The notes: generated from the sequence alone by a model not told the origin. A stretch of DNA of 64,000 nt from Sandaracinaceae bacterium (GCA_040218145.1 JAVJQK010000082.1:1-64000); one strand, 5' to 3'; positions 50,315 through 62,127 are shown, counted from the first letter of the stretch. Translations and numbers: made by a program.

Positions 50315-52281
50315 GCGAACCAGCTCATGTCGATGAGCGTCTGGGGATCCCCGAGCGCGCGCGCGCTCAGCAGGTTGACCTCGACGTCGTCGGCGCCGAA
50401 GCGCTCGAGGCTGCGGGCCAGGAACCCGATGAGGCCCACCGCCAGCGTCAGGCTCGGCTCGTCGCGCTCCACCAGCTCGAGACGCCCGTACCCGCGGCCC
50501 ACGCGGCGCACCTCCAGCTCGACGCCTCGCACGACCTTCTTCAGGATCGACGGCATCTCGGCCACGAGGAGCTCGGGCGGCGGCGCCGGAGGTCGCAGCG
50601 CGCGCATCTCGTCGAAGGCCCCCTCCGCCGCGGCGCGCCCCGCCTCCAGGACGAGGTGGAGATCGTCGTCGCCGAGGCGACTGTCGATGGTCTCGACGAG
50701 CCGCCGCACCGCGAACAGGGCGACCCAGCTGTCCGCGTCGATGCCGTGCACGAAGGGCGCGCGCGCGTGCTCGGGCATCGCGTCCAGGACGTCCTTGAGC
50801 GCGCGCTCGCCGAACTTTCGCGCCACGAAGCGCAGGATCGCGAGGACCACCGCGCCGGAGTAGGAGCCGCCTGGTGTCTTCTCGTCGGGCGGCGCAGGCG
50901 AGAGGGCGCGCTTCGCCACCGCCGGCGCGTCGCCCACGCGGCTCTGCTCGCTCGTCGTGGTCTCGTCCGAGACGTGGACGGGCGCCTCCACGTCGACCGG
51001 GATGTCGCCGTCGAACTGCGGCTCCGGAGCCACGGCGGTCTCGCTGGACCGGCGCGCGGCCTCCGCGTCGAGCTGACGGATCATCGCGAGCGCTTCCTCC
51101 GCGCTCATCCGCTGCGTCATGTCCGCGTCGCTCGTCGGCTCCCGCTGGGCCTTCGGAGCGGGCCGGCGCACCGGCTGGCGCGCGGGGGGACGGGACGTCG
51201 GGCGCGGCGGCAGGGCCGAGGGCGGCAGCGTCGAGGGCTTCGGGACCGGCCCCGTGCTCGAGCGGTGGCGCGTCTCCCGCGCCTTGATCCGCATCATCTC
51301 CATCGTGAAGGAGTCGCTGGGCTGGTCGTCGCGGAACGGGACCTTCAGCCCCCCGAACGGGAAGAGCGCCTCCGCGAACGCCTCCGCGTCGGGCCAGCGA
51401 TCCTCGCGGTCCTTGGCCAGCGCGCGCATCACGATCTGCTCGAGCGCGGGGTCGAGGTCCGCGCGCCGCTCGCGCAGAGGCGGCGGCGGCTCCTTGCGCA
51501 CCTTGCGGGCCAGCTCACGGAAGGTGGGCGCGTCGAACGGGCGCCGGCCCGCGAGCATCTCGTAGAGCACCACGCCGACCGAGTAGACGTCGAGGCGGGG
51601 ATCGCGCCGGTCGTCGCCGCGGAGGCGCTCGGGCGCGGCGTAGGCGGGCGTGCCCACCAGGGTGCGCTCGGGGGTCAGCGACTTCGTGTCCTTCTTGCCG
51701 ACGAGCAGCGCCGCGAAGCCGAAGTCGCACACCTTCACGAAGTTCCGGTCGCCGAAGCGCACCACGAGCATCAGGTTCGCGGGCTTCAGGTCCCGGTGGA
51801 GGATGCCGCGGTCGTGCGCGCCCTGGAGGCCGGCGAGGGTGTGGATGGCGATGGTCGCCGCGCGCCGCACCGGGAGCGGCCCGTCCATCGCGATCACCTG
51901 CGAGAGCGATCGGCCGCGCAGGTACTCCATGACCATGTACGGGCGCGCGCCCTCGGTGCCGAAGTCGAGGATGTCGATGATGTTCGGGTGCCCGATGGCC
52001 GCCGCCGCCCGCGCCTCACGCTGGAAGCGCTCCACCGAGGAGGGGTTCTCCGCGACGGCCGGGTGCAGCAGCTTGATCGCCACGAACCGGCGCAAGACCT
52101 GGTCGGCCGCCTTGTAGACCGCGCCCATGCCGCCGTCGCCCAGGAGCCGCACGAGGTGGTAGCGGTTGGCCACCAGCCTCCCGACCATCTCGGGATCGCC
52201 CGCGATCGGCCGTCCGGTGGCGGTGCATCGCAGCGTCCCCTTCGGATGACGCGCGCCGCAGTGCGGACATTTGCGGACCAC
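50311..52281 (-). CDS. Cytoplasmic Ser/Thr protein kinase with zinc-ribbon start and C-terminal domain
   Basis: This 656-residue Hanks-type kinase begins with a ribbon-like CPHCG...C (Cys5, Cys8, Cys19). The kinase domain (about 41-320) has the glycine loop [10 protein letters not shown] (48-57), Lys70, HRDLKPAN (162-169) and DFGFA (186-190). A Pro/Arg-rich linker (about 335-390) leads to a C-terminal domain (about 470-650) of the type that accompanies kinases in myxobacteria (possibly DUF2378/TIGR02265-like, low confidence). No membrane helix. Start GTG 52281, with TATGCT 6 nt upstream. It heads the operon with the sigma54 activator and the EEPNPQPM lipoprotein, so phosphorylation of that activator is an obvious hypothesis. 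Confidence 0.93.
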   Translation of the reverse strand: MVRKCPHCGARHPKGTLRCTATGRPIAGDPEMVGRLVANRYHLVRLLGDGGMGAVYKAADQVLRRFVAIKLLHPAVAENPSSVERFQREARAAAAIGHPNIIDILDFGTEGARPYMVMEYLRGRSLSQVIAMDGPLPVRRAATIAIHTLAGLQGAHDRGILHRDLKPANLMLVVRFGDRNFVKVCDFGFAALLVGKKDTKSLTPERTLVGTPAYAAPERLRGDDRRDPRLDVYSVGVVLYEMLAGRRPFDAPTFRELARKVRKEPPPPLRERRADLDPALEQIVMRALAKDREDRWPDAEAFAEALFPFGGLKVPFRDDQPSDSFTMEMMRIKARETRHRSSTGPVPKPSTLPPSALPPRPTSRPPARQPVRRPAPKAQREPTSDADMTQRMSAEEALAMIRQLDAEAARRSSETAVAPEPQFDGDIPVDVEAPVHVSDETTTSEQSRVGDAPAVAKRALSPAPPDEKTPGGSYSGAVVLAILRFVARKFGERALKDVLDAMPEHARAPFVHGIDADSWVALFAVRRLVETIDSRLGDDDLHLVLEAGRAAAEGAFDEMRALRPPAPPPELLVAEMPSILKKVVRGVELEVRRVGRGYGRLELVERDEPSLTLAVGLIGFLARSLERFGADDVEVNLLSARALGDPQTLIDMSWFA

Positions 52282-52287
52282 GGGGCG

Positions 52288-52293
52288 AGCATA
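52288..52293 (-). promoter_or_regulatory. Candidate -10 element TATGCT for the kinase operon
   Basis: TATGCT (minus strand) ends 6 nt before the GTG at 52281, within the 59-bp divergent gap to the gene at 52341. Leaderless-type spacing. Confidence 0.4.
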
Positions 52294-52340
52294 CCGCGTC
52301 CCGGGGCGCTCCGGTGGCCCCGCGGGCCTCGACTGATAAG

Positions 52341-54953
52341 ATGGCCGGTCCGGGCGCGGGCCGACGGCTGCCGCCTCCGCTCCTCGAATCGACAGTCGTT
52401 CCCAGGGTTTTCGTGAGTCAGGGCCGCATCTTCCCGTTGGTGGGACCGCTCCTCGTCCTCTACCTCATCGCCGAGGTGGCGGCGTCGGGGGAGGCGCTCG
52501 ACCTGGGCGCGATGGGGCTCTGCGTGCTCGCGCTGATCGTGTCGGCCGCCCCCGCCTGGATGCTGCGCGGCGCGCCACGCCCCGGCGTGCGGCGGGTGAC
52601 GACGCTGGGCGTGGCCTGCGGCGTCGTGCTCGTGCGCGCGGCGATGCCCTCGCTCTCGTCGCTCTACCTGGACCTCGGCGCCTCCATCGGGCTGCCGCTG
52701 GCGGGGGCGCTCGCGCTTCACCTCGCGCTCGACACGCCGGACCGCCCCCGAGCGCTCGGCCACCGCTGGCTCCGCTGGCTCGCCTGGGGCGGCGCGGTCG
52801 TGGCCAGCGTGGGCGCGCTGCTCGCCGAGGCGCCCGCCATGCCGGTGGGCGGTGACGTGCTGATCGTGCCCCAGCGCTGGACCTGGGCCGCGCCGCTCTA
52901 CGCGGGGCTGGCCGTGGCGGTGGCCGCGGTCCTCCGGGTGGCCAGGCGGCGCATGGGCTCCGCGCCGGAGGCGCTCGCCAGCAACGGCTGGGCCACGCTG
53001 GGCTCGACCGTCGCCGTCGCAGCGGGGCTCAGCGGGCTCGGGCTGGTGCGCGCCGACGCGCTGGCGCCCGAGGTCGCGCGCGGGCTCTGGGCGGCGTCCC
53101 TCGTGTCGCTCCTCGCGGGGCACGTGGCCATGCTCGGCGCGCGTCGGCAGGTGCACGCCGGCCGGAGCACCCGGCGGCTGATCGCGGGCGCGCTCGCGGT
53201 GGGCGTCGTGTCGGTCCTCGCCGCGCTCCTCGTGGAGCGGCTGCCCTCCGATCCGGTCGCCATCGGCGTCGGCGTCGCCTTCTGCGCGGTGGCGAGCGCC
53301 GCGCTCTACCGGCTCACCTTCGTGGCGGTGCGCCGCCTCCTCGCGCCCTTCGGTGGGCGGCTGATCGAGGGCACGAACGAGGCGCTGCGGCGCGCGGTCG
53401 GCGCGACCGATCTCGAGCAGCTCGGGGCCGCCATCCTCCCGCCGCTCCGGCGCGCGTCGGGGGCGCTCGACGCCGACCCGTACCTGCTCCTCGTCGATCC
53501 CTCCCGCGAGGTCAGGGTCGACGCGGCGAGCATCGCGCACGTGGAGCCGCGCGAGCTGTCGCCGGCCCTCCTCGCGCGGCTCGCCGAGAAGCCGGGCGAG
53601 GTCGTCGTCGCCGCGCCCATCGCCGAGCAGGTCGTGCGGCGCGCCGATCTGCGCCCCCTGGCGGACGCCCTCGAGCGTCTGGACGCGCTCTGCGTGGTGC
53701 CCCTCGCCGTCGACTTCGAGGTCGAGGGCGCGCTGGTGGTCCCGCGAGGCCGCCGCCGCGCCGCGCTCACGCTCGAGGAGATCGACCGGCTGGAGACCCT
53801 CGGCCGTCACCTCGGCGGGCAGGTCGCGATGCTCGCCCAGTCCGAGCGGGGCCGCCGCCGCACGCGCGACGCCGTGGTGGCGCGCGAGAAGCTCGCCGAG
53901 CAGCTCGAGCACGCGCAGGAGGAGCTCGACAAGCTCCGCGCCGACACGCGCATCCTCAAGGCGGGCGGCGCGGCGGAGCGCTTCACCGAGCCGGCCATCG
54001 CCTACAGCCGCCCGATGCGGCAGCTGACCCAGCGCGTCCAGGAGGTGGGCCCGGTCGACGCGCCGGTGCTCCTCTGCGGCGAGGAGGGCACCCCGCTCGA
54101 TCGCGTCGGGCACCTCATTCACCAGGCCGGCGGTCGGCGCGCGGGCCCCTTCGTGGTCGCGGAGTGCGCGGCCGTGCGGCCGGAGCGCACCGAGGCGGCG
54201 CTCTTCGGCGAGGCGAAGGTCGAGAGCCCGGGCTGGCTGCGCCTGGCGGCGGGCGGCACCTGCCTCCTGCTCGACGTGCCCGCGCTCTCGCTCGAAGCGC
54301 AGGCGAAGCTCGCCGAGGCGCTCGCCACCCACCGCGCGCCGCTCGCGGACGGGACGGGGAGCTATTTGATGGAGGCGCGCATCGTCGCCACGAGCCGCGT
54401 GCCGCTCGGCCCGCTCGTCGCGGCGGGGGCGTTCGACGCGGAGCTGCACCGTCGGCTCGAGCCGCTCGCGCTCGAGGTGCCGCCGCTCCGGGAGCGCAAG
54501 GAGGACCTGCCGTCGCTCCTCCTGCTCGCGCTCGACCGCACCTGTCGGGTGACGGGCCGCCCCGTGCTCGGCATCGACGCCGCGGCGCAGGAGGCGCTCG
54601 TCGAGCACGCCTGGCCCGGCAACCTGCGCGAGCTGGCGAGCGTCGTCGATCGCGCGGTCGCCGCGGCGCAGGGCGAGAAGATCACGCTCGAGGACCTGCC
54701 GCCCCTGGCGCCCACCGAGGCCGCCGACCCGTGGAGCGGGACCTACGCCGAGATCGAGGCGCGCGCGCTCGAGGCGGCCATGGCGCGGGCCGACGGCAAC
54801 AAGTCCGAGGCGGCGCGGCTGCTGGGGCTGAAGCGCACGACCTTCCTCGACAAGCTCAAGCGGCACGACATGGGGACGCCGTCGCGGCCGCCGCCGCCGA
54901 AGACGCGCCGCTCCAAGCATCCGCCCGAGAAGGGCGCCGACTCCGCCGCGTGA
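52341..54953 (+). CDS. Membrane-anchored, catalytically degenerate sigma54-activator-like protein
   Basis: This 870-residue protein has six to eight membrane helices (about 25-330), a GAF-like region (about 340-495, LRRASGALDADPYLLLVD; LCVVPLAVDFEVEGALVV) and a coiled coil (about 505-545). An AAA+ activator-like domain (about 555-790) and a Fis-type helix-turn-helix (about 820-850, NKSEAARLLGLKRTTFLDKL) follow. The ATPase is destroyed: Walker A is GEEGTPLD (580-587), the GAFTGA loop is absent after LFGEAK (621-626), and Walker B is LLLDVP (642-647) without Glu. The helix-turn-helix is intact, so it may bind DNA as a repressor or antagonist. Divergent from the kinase operon. Confidence 0.88.
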   Translation: MAGPGAGRRLPPPLLESTVVPRVFVSQGRIFPLVGPLLVLYLIAEVAASGEALDLGAMGLCVLALIVSAAPAWMLRGAPRPGVRRVTTLGVACGVVLVRAAMPSLSSLYLDLGASIGLPLAGALALHLALDTPDRPRALGHRWLRWLAWGGAVVASVGALLAEAPAMPVGGDVLIVPQRWTWAAPLYAGLAVAVAAVLRVARRRMGSAPEALASNGWATLGSTVAVAAGLSGLGLVRADALAPEVARGLWAASLVSLLAGHVAMLGARRQVHAGRSTRRLIAGALAVGVVSVLAALLVERLPSDPVAIGVGVAFCAVASAALYRLTFVAVRRLLAPFGGRLIEGTNEALRRAVGATDLEQLGAAILPPLRRASGALDADPYLLLVDPSREVRVDAASIAHVEPRELSPALLARLAEKPGEVVVAAPIAEQVVRRADLRPLADALERLDALCVVPLAVDFEVEGALVVPRGRRRAALTLEEIDRLETLGRHLGGQVAMLAQSERGRRRTRDAVVAREKLAEQLEHAQEELDKLRADTRILKAGGAAERFTEPAIAYSRPMRQLTQRVQEVGPVDAPVLLCGEEGTPLDRVGHLIHQAGGRRAGPFVVAECAAVRPERTEAALFGEAKVESPGWLRLAAGGTCLLLDVPALSLEAQAKLAEALATHRAPLADGTGSYLMEARIVATSRVPLGPLVAAGAFDAELHRRLEPLALEVPPLRERKEDLPSLLLLALDRTCRVTGRPVLGIDAAAQEALVEHAWPGNLRELASVVDRAVAAAQGEKITLEDLPPLAPTEAADPWSGTYAEIEARALEAAMARADGNKSEAARLLGLKRTTFLDKLKRHDMGTPSRPPPPKTRRSKHPPEKGADSAA

Positions 54954-55287
54954 TCCTCGCGCGCCAACGCCGTTGACCCGCGGTCCCGGCGGAGGAGTAG
55001 GCTGTCCCCGGAGGCGCGATGGGGAGACGATCGACATCGTTGGAAGGAGGCCTGCGTGGCCGTACGAGGCCGCTGGGCGCGCTTCGGCGACGGCCCCGTG
55101 GACGCCCTCGCCGGCGTGCCCACCGAGCGAACGGAGACCGAGATCCCCTTCGCCGAGCGTCCGTTTCAGCGGAGACGGCTGAGCGCGATCTCACGCCCAT
55201 CCGGGGGCCGTCGGCTTGACAGGCGCCCCCATATGGGGTGTCTAGGCGTGCAACGGTCGGCCTCTCCATGGTCACAGAGCGGGAACG
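54954..55287. other. Intergenic region upstream of the FkbM gene
   Basis: No gene is accepted here. Overlapping plus-strand frames are Arg-rich shadows. The main features are the TTGACA and the CCCCATATGGGG palindrome at 55216-55244. The ATG at 55288 is preceded by a weak purine-rich GGGAACG. Confidence 0.45.
55216..55244 (+). promoter_or_regulatory. TTGACA with palindrome CCCCATATGGGG (putative regulated promoter)
   Basis: A perfect TTGACA (55216-55221) is followed by a perfect 12-bp palindrome CCCCATATGGGG (55227-55238) that occupies the spacer. The expected -10 position reads TGTCTA, a poor match. It looks like a promoter overlapped by an operator, roughly 45-70 bp upstream of the FkbM start. 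Confidence 0.5.
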
Positions 55288-56181
55288 ATGAAGAATCTTG
55301 TTTGGGAAGAAGTAGCTCCGTACGGGATGATGAGCGTTCCGAAGCGTTCGCGGTGGGACCTGCCGGATCTGATGGGCGAAGTCGGCGAGTACTTCGACTG
55401 CGGCGCCACCGTGGGCGCGGGCGACACCGTCTTCGACGTGGGCGCCAACGTCGGCGCGTTCGCCATCGAGGCCGCCCGTCGGGCGGAGAGCGACGTCTCG
55501 CTCTTCTGCTTCGAGCCCGTCCCGCCGATCTTCAGCGCCCTGAGCGCCAACGCGCGCGAGAACGCCTGGCTCGGCGGCGCCCGGACGCATCTCTTCGAGA
55601 AGGCCGTCGTCTCGCAGGGCGACCCGGATCACACCGACCTGGCCTTCTTCCGTCGCTTCCCGACCGACTCCACCTGTGACATCGACGAGAAGCGCCGCGA
55701 CTTCGAGATGTTCTTCGCCCAGAAGGGCACCGCCTTCCGCGCCGCCCTGACCCCGCGCGTCGGCAAGACCGTCGCCGCGGCGGTGGGGCACATCGTCACG
55801 ACGATGCCGCAGGGTGGCCTCGGCCGCGCGGTGAGCGATCTCGTCACCGGTCACGTGCGCCTGCGCGCGCCCACCACGACGCTCTCGGCGGTGGTGCTGG
55901 AGCGTGGCGTGACCTCCATCGATCTGCTGAAGATCGACGTCGAGGGGGCCGAGCTCCGCGTGCTCCAGGGCATCTCCGACGCCCACTGGCCGCTCATCCG
56001 GCAGATCGTGCTCGAGGGTCACGACCGCGACGGTCGCCTCGACGTGATCGGCGGCATGCTGACCGAGAAGGGCTTCGACATCGCCCACCTCACCCAGCCC
56101 GAGGGCGCGGACGAGAAGGGGCTCGACAGCTTCCTGCTCTACGCCCGCCGCGCCAAGACCAACGGCAACGGTCGCGCCTGA
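55288..56181 (+). CDS. FkbM-family methyltransferase
   Basis: This 297-residue SAM-dependent methyltransferase has VFDVGANVGAFAIEAARR (about 49-66, motif I), LFCFEPVPPIFSALSANARENAW (72-94, typical FkbM acidic-loop segment) and DLLKIDVEGAELRVLQGI (212-229, hallmark FkbM motif), followed by IRQIVLEGHD. FkbM enzymes O-methylate sugars, polyketides or other small molecules. It is isolated from the left-edge cluster and abuts the next gene's stop with no gap. Confidence 0.9.
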   Translation: MKNLVWEEVAPYGMMSVPKRSRWDLPDLMGEVGEYFDCGATVGAGDTVFDVGANVGAFAIEAARRAESDVSLFCFEPVPPIFSALSANARENAWLGGARTHLFEKAVVSQGDPDHTDLAFFRRFPTDSTCDIDEKRRDFEMFFAQKGTAFRAALTPRVGKTVAAAVGHIVTTMPQGGLGRAVSDLVTGHVRLRAPTTTLSAVVLERGVTSIDLLKIDVEGAELRVLQGISDAHWPLIRQIVLEGHDRDGRLDVIGGMLTEKGFDIAHLTQPEGADEKGLDSFLLYARRAKTNGNGRA

Positions 56182-56660
56182 TCAGAGGGCCGCGAGCGCC
56201 TGGGGAAGCCGTCGGAGCGCGGCTCGGATCGCGCCGTTCGCGGCCGCGATCCGCGGCGTCTCGTGCGCGTGCACGGTGGCGGCGCCCTCGAGGATCGCCC
56301 GGGTCCGCTCGGGCGGGCCGACGGTGCTGACCGTGATCAGGCAGCGCGCGCGCGTGCCGCCTCCGCGCGGGCCCAGCGAGGCCAGGTTGATGTCGAGGCG
56401 CAGCGACTCCACCTGCGCGACGGACAGCGCGTCCACGCTCGCCGCCACCTCCTGCACGGTCTGCTGACGCACCTCGGCCGCGGCGCCCGGATCGAGCGCC
56501 ACCCCGCGCTCGATGCTCAGCGTGCGGATGACCGTCTGCTCGACCCGCGTCGCGTGCCTCCACACCCGCGCGCTCTCGGCCGTGGGAGGCGGCGCGGCGC
56601 CGCCACACGCCGCGAGGAGGAGGGACAGCGCGGTCGCCCGCCACTTCATCGCGCCCGAGA

Positions 56661-56664
<4 letters not shown>
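56182..56664 (-). CDS. Small lipoprotein
   Basis: This 160-residue protein has a leader ending in LLLAAC (Cys20) followed by GGAAPPPT. The mature part is a mixed alpha/beta domain without Cys pairs (VIRTLSIERGVALDP, VQEVAASVDALS, ARCLITVSTVGPP). No family recognised. The ATG at 56664 overlaps the ABC-F stop as ATGA (56661-56664). An internal ATG at 56649 gives a shorter leader. Confidence 0.72.
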
Positions 56665-58691
<2,027 letters not shown>

Positions 58692-58742
58692 GCGGGCTGG
58701 GCTAGCACGCGTTGGGTGGCTGTCACAGGGGCAGGCCGATGG

Positions 58743-58748
58743 TAGCGT
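58743..58748 (+). promoter_or_regulatory. Candidate -10 element TAGCGT
   Basis: TAGCGT ends 6 nt before the ATG at 58755. Leaderless-type spacing. Confidence 0.3.
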
Positions 58749-58754
58749 GGCGAA

Positions 58755-61700
58755 ATGCGCACTTATCGTACGGCTTGGATCGCGGCTCTCCTGGCCCTCG
58801 CGGCGCCCGCCTCGGCGGACTGGCCGATGCATCGTCAGAACCCCTCCCGGACCGCGACGGCGCCCGGCTCGTCCGAGCTCGGCACGCCCGCCATCCGGTG
58901 GCGCACCTACCTCGGCGGCTCGGTGGGCGTCCGCGAGCTGGCGGCGACCGACGTCGACGGCGATGGCCAGGTGGAGATCTTGTACGTCTCGGGCGGTCGC
59001 ATCGTCGCCAAGCGCCCCGACGACCGGCTCGTGTGGGAGACGCGGCCGCTGACCCTGCGCGCGATTCACGCCATCCGCGACATGGACGGCGACGGGATCC
59101 TGGACGTCGTGGCGAGCGGCACGCCGGGGCGCATCGCGATCTTCCGCGGCACCGACGGCGCGCTCGAGTGGCGGACCGCCCCGGGCACGATCGGGCCGAG
59201 CATCGGCGCGGTGCGCCTCGCCGACCTGAACGGCGACTCCCGGCTCGATCTCTACGTCGCCGACGCGGCGTGCGGCAGCACCGACAGCCTGCTCGACGTG
59301 GCCTTCGCGTTCAGCTTCGGCGGCGGCTACGGCTCCGGCATCGACGACGGCAGCCAGCGGCTCTGGCAGCTCGAGCGCGGCCGCCGCTACGTCTGCGGCG
59401 TCAACGACGTGGTGCTCGACGTCGACGGGGACGGTGACCTCGAGATCATCGCCTGGGCGTCGAACGAGATGTACCTCTTCGACGCGGCGACCGGAGCCAA
59501 GATCGACAGCGGCGACGCGGCTCTCCAGGGCGGCTTCCCGACCGGCTTCTCCATCCCCTACGGCACCAACCGAACCTGGGTGACCGACGTCGACGGAGAC
59601 GGCGCGATGGAGGTCGTGGGCTACACGAACAACTCCTACACGCCGTCGATCAACTCCCGCGCGGTGTTCGTGGTGGGCTGGGACGACGCGCGCCCCGCGG
59701 GCACGCAGCTCCACGTCCGCTGGGTCACGCAGGTCTCGGACATCACCGCGGACACCCACACGTGGGTCGACGAGAGCGCGATGGATCTGGACGGTGACGG
59801 AATCGTCGAGGTCACGAGCACCTTCACCGAGGGCGGCGTGGCCACGACCCACGTGCGCGACGGCCGCGACGGCACGGTGCGCGCCTCCATCCCTGGAGAG
59901 CTGCAAGGGATCGTGCAGCTGTCCGAGACCGGGCCTCCGACGCTGCTCGTGCAGGACGGGCTGGACCTGAACGGCTACCGCTTCTCCGACTTCAGCGCCG
60001 TGCCGCCGCCTGCGTTCACGCTGCCCGCCTCGTCGCTGCTCGACCGCTTCGATCGCGGCGCCTACGCGCAGCAGAGCCTCGCGAACGTGCCGCTGACGGT
60101 GCCGCTCCCTGGCAGCACGCGAGGGCTGGTGGTGCTCGAGGGGGACACGCTGAAGCTCTGGGACCTCTCCGGGAGCACCCCCGTCATGGCGGGGAGCTAC
60201 GCCCTGCCGCCCAACGTCACCGCGGTGGCCGTGGCCTCGCAGGTCGACGCCTCGCGCCCTGGCCCTGGCGCGCTGCTCGTGCGCTCGGATGGCTTCCTCG
60301 TGGTGCTCGATCGCACGCTCGCCGCCATCAACTTCGGGGGCGCGGAGATCCCGCTGCCCGGGATCCGGACAGGCGGCTACTACTCGGGCGATCACGGGCT
60401 CGGGCCGGTCCCCGTGGCCGCGTCCTTCGGGCGGGCCGCGGAGGAGGTCGTGGTGCTCGACTCCCGCGGCGGGCTCATCCGGCTCGCCACCGCGGACGCC
60501 ACCATCACGCAGCCTCCCGAGCAGGTCTTCCGCTGGCAGGGGGTGAGCTTCCCGCTGCTGACGGACGTGGACGGCGACGGGATCACCGACGTGGTGGCGG
60601 TGGACGACACCCGCATGCACGCGCGCGAGGCGGACGGCACGTCGGTGCTCTTCACCACGCCGGTGGCGATGGGGCAGCAGAACACGCACGGGGACGTCGT
60701 CCCGATCGGGTCGGGGGCGTCCCGACGGTTCGTGACCGGCATCTTCGATCGCGGCGACGGGAACGGCTCGCTCGCGGCGGTCAGCGTGGCCGGCGCGTCG
60801 AGCTGGCGCACGACCCCGGTCCGCGTCGCCGGCAGCGGCTTCGGCTACCCGACGGTGGACGACGTGCAGGGCGACGGCGGCGACGATCTGCTCGTCAACA
60901 TGGCCAGCCCGCTGCGCGCCATCGACGGAGCGGACGGGACCATCCTCGGCACCACGCGCGGCGGCCACAGCAACATGCCCATCAACGTGCGCGGCCGCGC
61001 GGGGAGCACGACGACCTTGTGGGCCGGATCGCACACGCCGCCGGGCGGGATCTCGATCGCGCAGCCGTTCTCGGGCAGCAGCGACGTCTGGGAGCTGGAC
61101 TACCGCGCGACCCGTCACTTCGGCGCGGTCGTCGAATGTCCGGACGGCCTCCAGCTCGCGATCAGCCGCTTCGGCAGCGCGCAGCTCACCGTCGCGCGGG
61201 CCGAGGACGGCGCCAACCGGCGCGACGTCTACGCGGCCGACGGCAACCTGTTCCTCAGCGCGGAGGCCGCCGCGGCGTCGGGCGCCATCGCCGGGCTGCT
61301 CGGAAACGCGACCGCCACCCAGGACCTCGGCGGGGGCCAGCCCGCGGTGCTCTTCGGCAGCACCGACGGCTACCTCTACGCCATCGATCCGTGCAGTGAG
61401 CCGCTGCGGAAGATCTGGTCCCTCAGCTTCCGGGCGCCGGTGGGCGAGGCGATCTTCGCCGACACCGACGGTGACGGGCTCGAGGAGCTCGTCGTGTCCG
61501 CCGCGGACGGCTTCCTGTATGGCGTCGACACCGAGGCGCTGCCCGCGCCCGAGTCGGTCCTGGACACGGACCCCGGCCTGGGGCTGACGACGGAGGACGT
61601 CGACGAGACCCGCGGCGCGGCGCTCGGGGCGCGCTGGGACGCGGTGCCGGAGGCGGAGAGCTACGAGTACGCGGTCTTCACCATCGGCGGCAGCCCCGTC

Positions 61701-62081
61701 ACGCGGAACCCCATGGACGAGACGAACCCGTTCATCCCGACCACGTCGACGTCCGTCGAGCATCGGCTGGGGCTCGAGGCGGGCACCACGTACTTCTTCG
61801 CGGTGCGCGCGATCGGGGCGGAGGGCACGAGCAGCGAGGCGCTCAGCGATGGGACCCTCTACGCCTACGATCCGAGCTCGGTGGACGGCGGCGTGACCCT
61901 GGACGCCGGCGCGCCGGTGGACGCCTCGGGCGGCGGCGACGCGAGCGTCGGGCGCGACGGAGGCGGCGGCAGCGGCGGTGAGGGCGGCTGCGGCTGTCGG
62001 GCCGCGGGGACCGGGCGCGCGCCGCTCTGGGCGCTGCTCGCGCTGGGCGCGTTCGCGTGGTGGCGCCGGCGATCGGCCTGA
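58755..62081 (+). CDS. Secreted FG-GAP/VCBS-type repeat protein with FN3-like domain and MYXO-CTERM
   Basis: This 1108-residue exported protein has a signal peptide (cleaved near ASA-D, residue 22). A long propeller-like region has recurring calcium loops (DVDGDGQVEIL, DMDGDGILDVV, DVDGDGDLEII, DVDGDGAMEVV, DLDGDGIVEVT, DVDGDGITDVV, DTDGDGLEELV). A fibronectin-III-like domain follows (about 950-1035, GARWDAVPEAESYEYAVF; GTTYFFAVRAIG). The end is CGCRAAGTG, a hydrophobic helix, then WRRRSA, a MYXO-CTERM sorting tail. A surface-anchored protein; ligand unknown. Confidence 0.88.
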   Translation: MRTYRTAWIAALLALAAPASADWPMHRQNPSRTATAPGSSELGTPAIRWRTYLGGSVGVRELAATDVDGDGQVEILYVSGGRIVAKRPDDRLVWETRPLTLRAIHAIRDMDGDGILDVVASGTPGRIAIFRGTDGALEWRTAPGTIGPSIGAVRLADLNGDSRLDLYVADAACGSTDSLLDVAFAFSFGGGYGSGIDDGSQRLWQLERGRRYVCGVNDVVLDVDGDGDLEIIAWASNEMYLFDAATGAKIDSGDAALQGGFPTGFSIPYGTNRTWVTDVDGDGAMEVVGYTNNSYTPSINSRAVFVVGWDDARPAGTQLHVRWVTQVSDITADTHTWVDESAMDLDGDGIVEVTSTFTEGGVATTHVRDGRDGTVRASIPGELQGIVQLSETGPPTLLVQDGLDLNGYRFSDFSAVPPPAFTLPASSLLDRFDRGAYAQQSLANVPLTVPLPGSTRGLVVLEGDTLKLWDLSGSTPVMAGSYALPPNVTAVAVASQVDASRPGPGALLVRSDGFLVVLDRTLAAINFGGAEIPLPGIRTGGYYSGDHGLGPVPVAASFGRAAEEVVVLDSRGGLIRLATADATITQPPEQVFRWQGVSFPLLTDVDGDGITDVVAVDDTRMHAREADGTSVLFTTPVAMGQQNTHGDVVPIGSGASRRFVTGIFDRGDGNGSLAAVSVAGASSWRTTPVRVAGSGFGYPTVDDVQGDGGDDLLVNMASPLRAIDGADGTILGTTRGGHSNMPINVRGRAGSTTTLWAGSHTPPGGISIAQPFSGSSDVWELDYRATRHFGAVVECPDGLQLAISRFGSAQLTVARAEDGANRRDVYAADGNLFLSAEAAAASGAIAGLLGNATATQDLGGGQPAVLFGSTDGYLYAIDPCSEPLRKIWSLSFRAPVGEAIFADTDGDGLEELVVSAADGFLYGVDTEALPAPESVLDTDPGLGLTTEDVDETRGAALGARWDAVPEAESYEYAVFTIGGSPVTRNPMDETNPFIPTTSTSVEHRLGLEAGTTYFFAVRAIGAEGTSSEALSDGTLYAYDPSSVDGGVTLDAGAPVDASGGGDASVGRDGGGGSGGEGGCGCRAAGTGRAPLWALLALGAFAWWRRRSA

Positions 62082-62107
62082 AAGGGGCAATCTCCGGCGT
62101 CTCCCAC

Positions 62108-62113
62108 TATTCT
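62108..62113 (+). promoter_or_regulatory. Candidate -10 element TATTCT
   Basis: TATTCT ends 14 nt before the GTG at 62128. A GGGAG site follows at 62121-62125. Confidence 0.35.
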
Positions 62114-62127
62114 GTCCGACGGGAGAC

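Noticed and set aside
55056-55679. 207-codon plus-strand frame overlapping the FkbM gene start
   Set aside because: Arg-rich out-of-frame sequence with no homology. It overlaps the well-supported FkbM gene.
58692-62090. Very long minus-strand extension in frame with the ABC-F gene
   Set aside because: The extension is Arg/Ala/Gly shadow sequence opposite the MYXO-CTERM repeat protein. The ABC fold begins right at GTG 58691.
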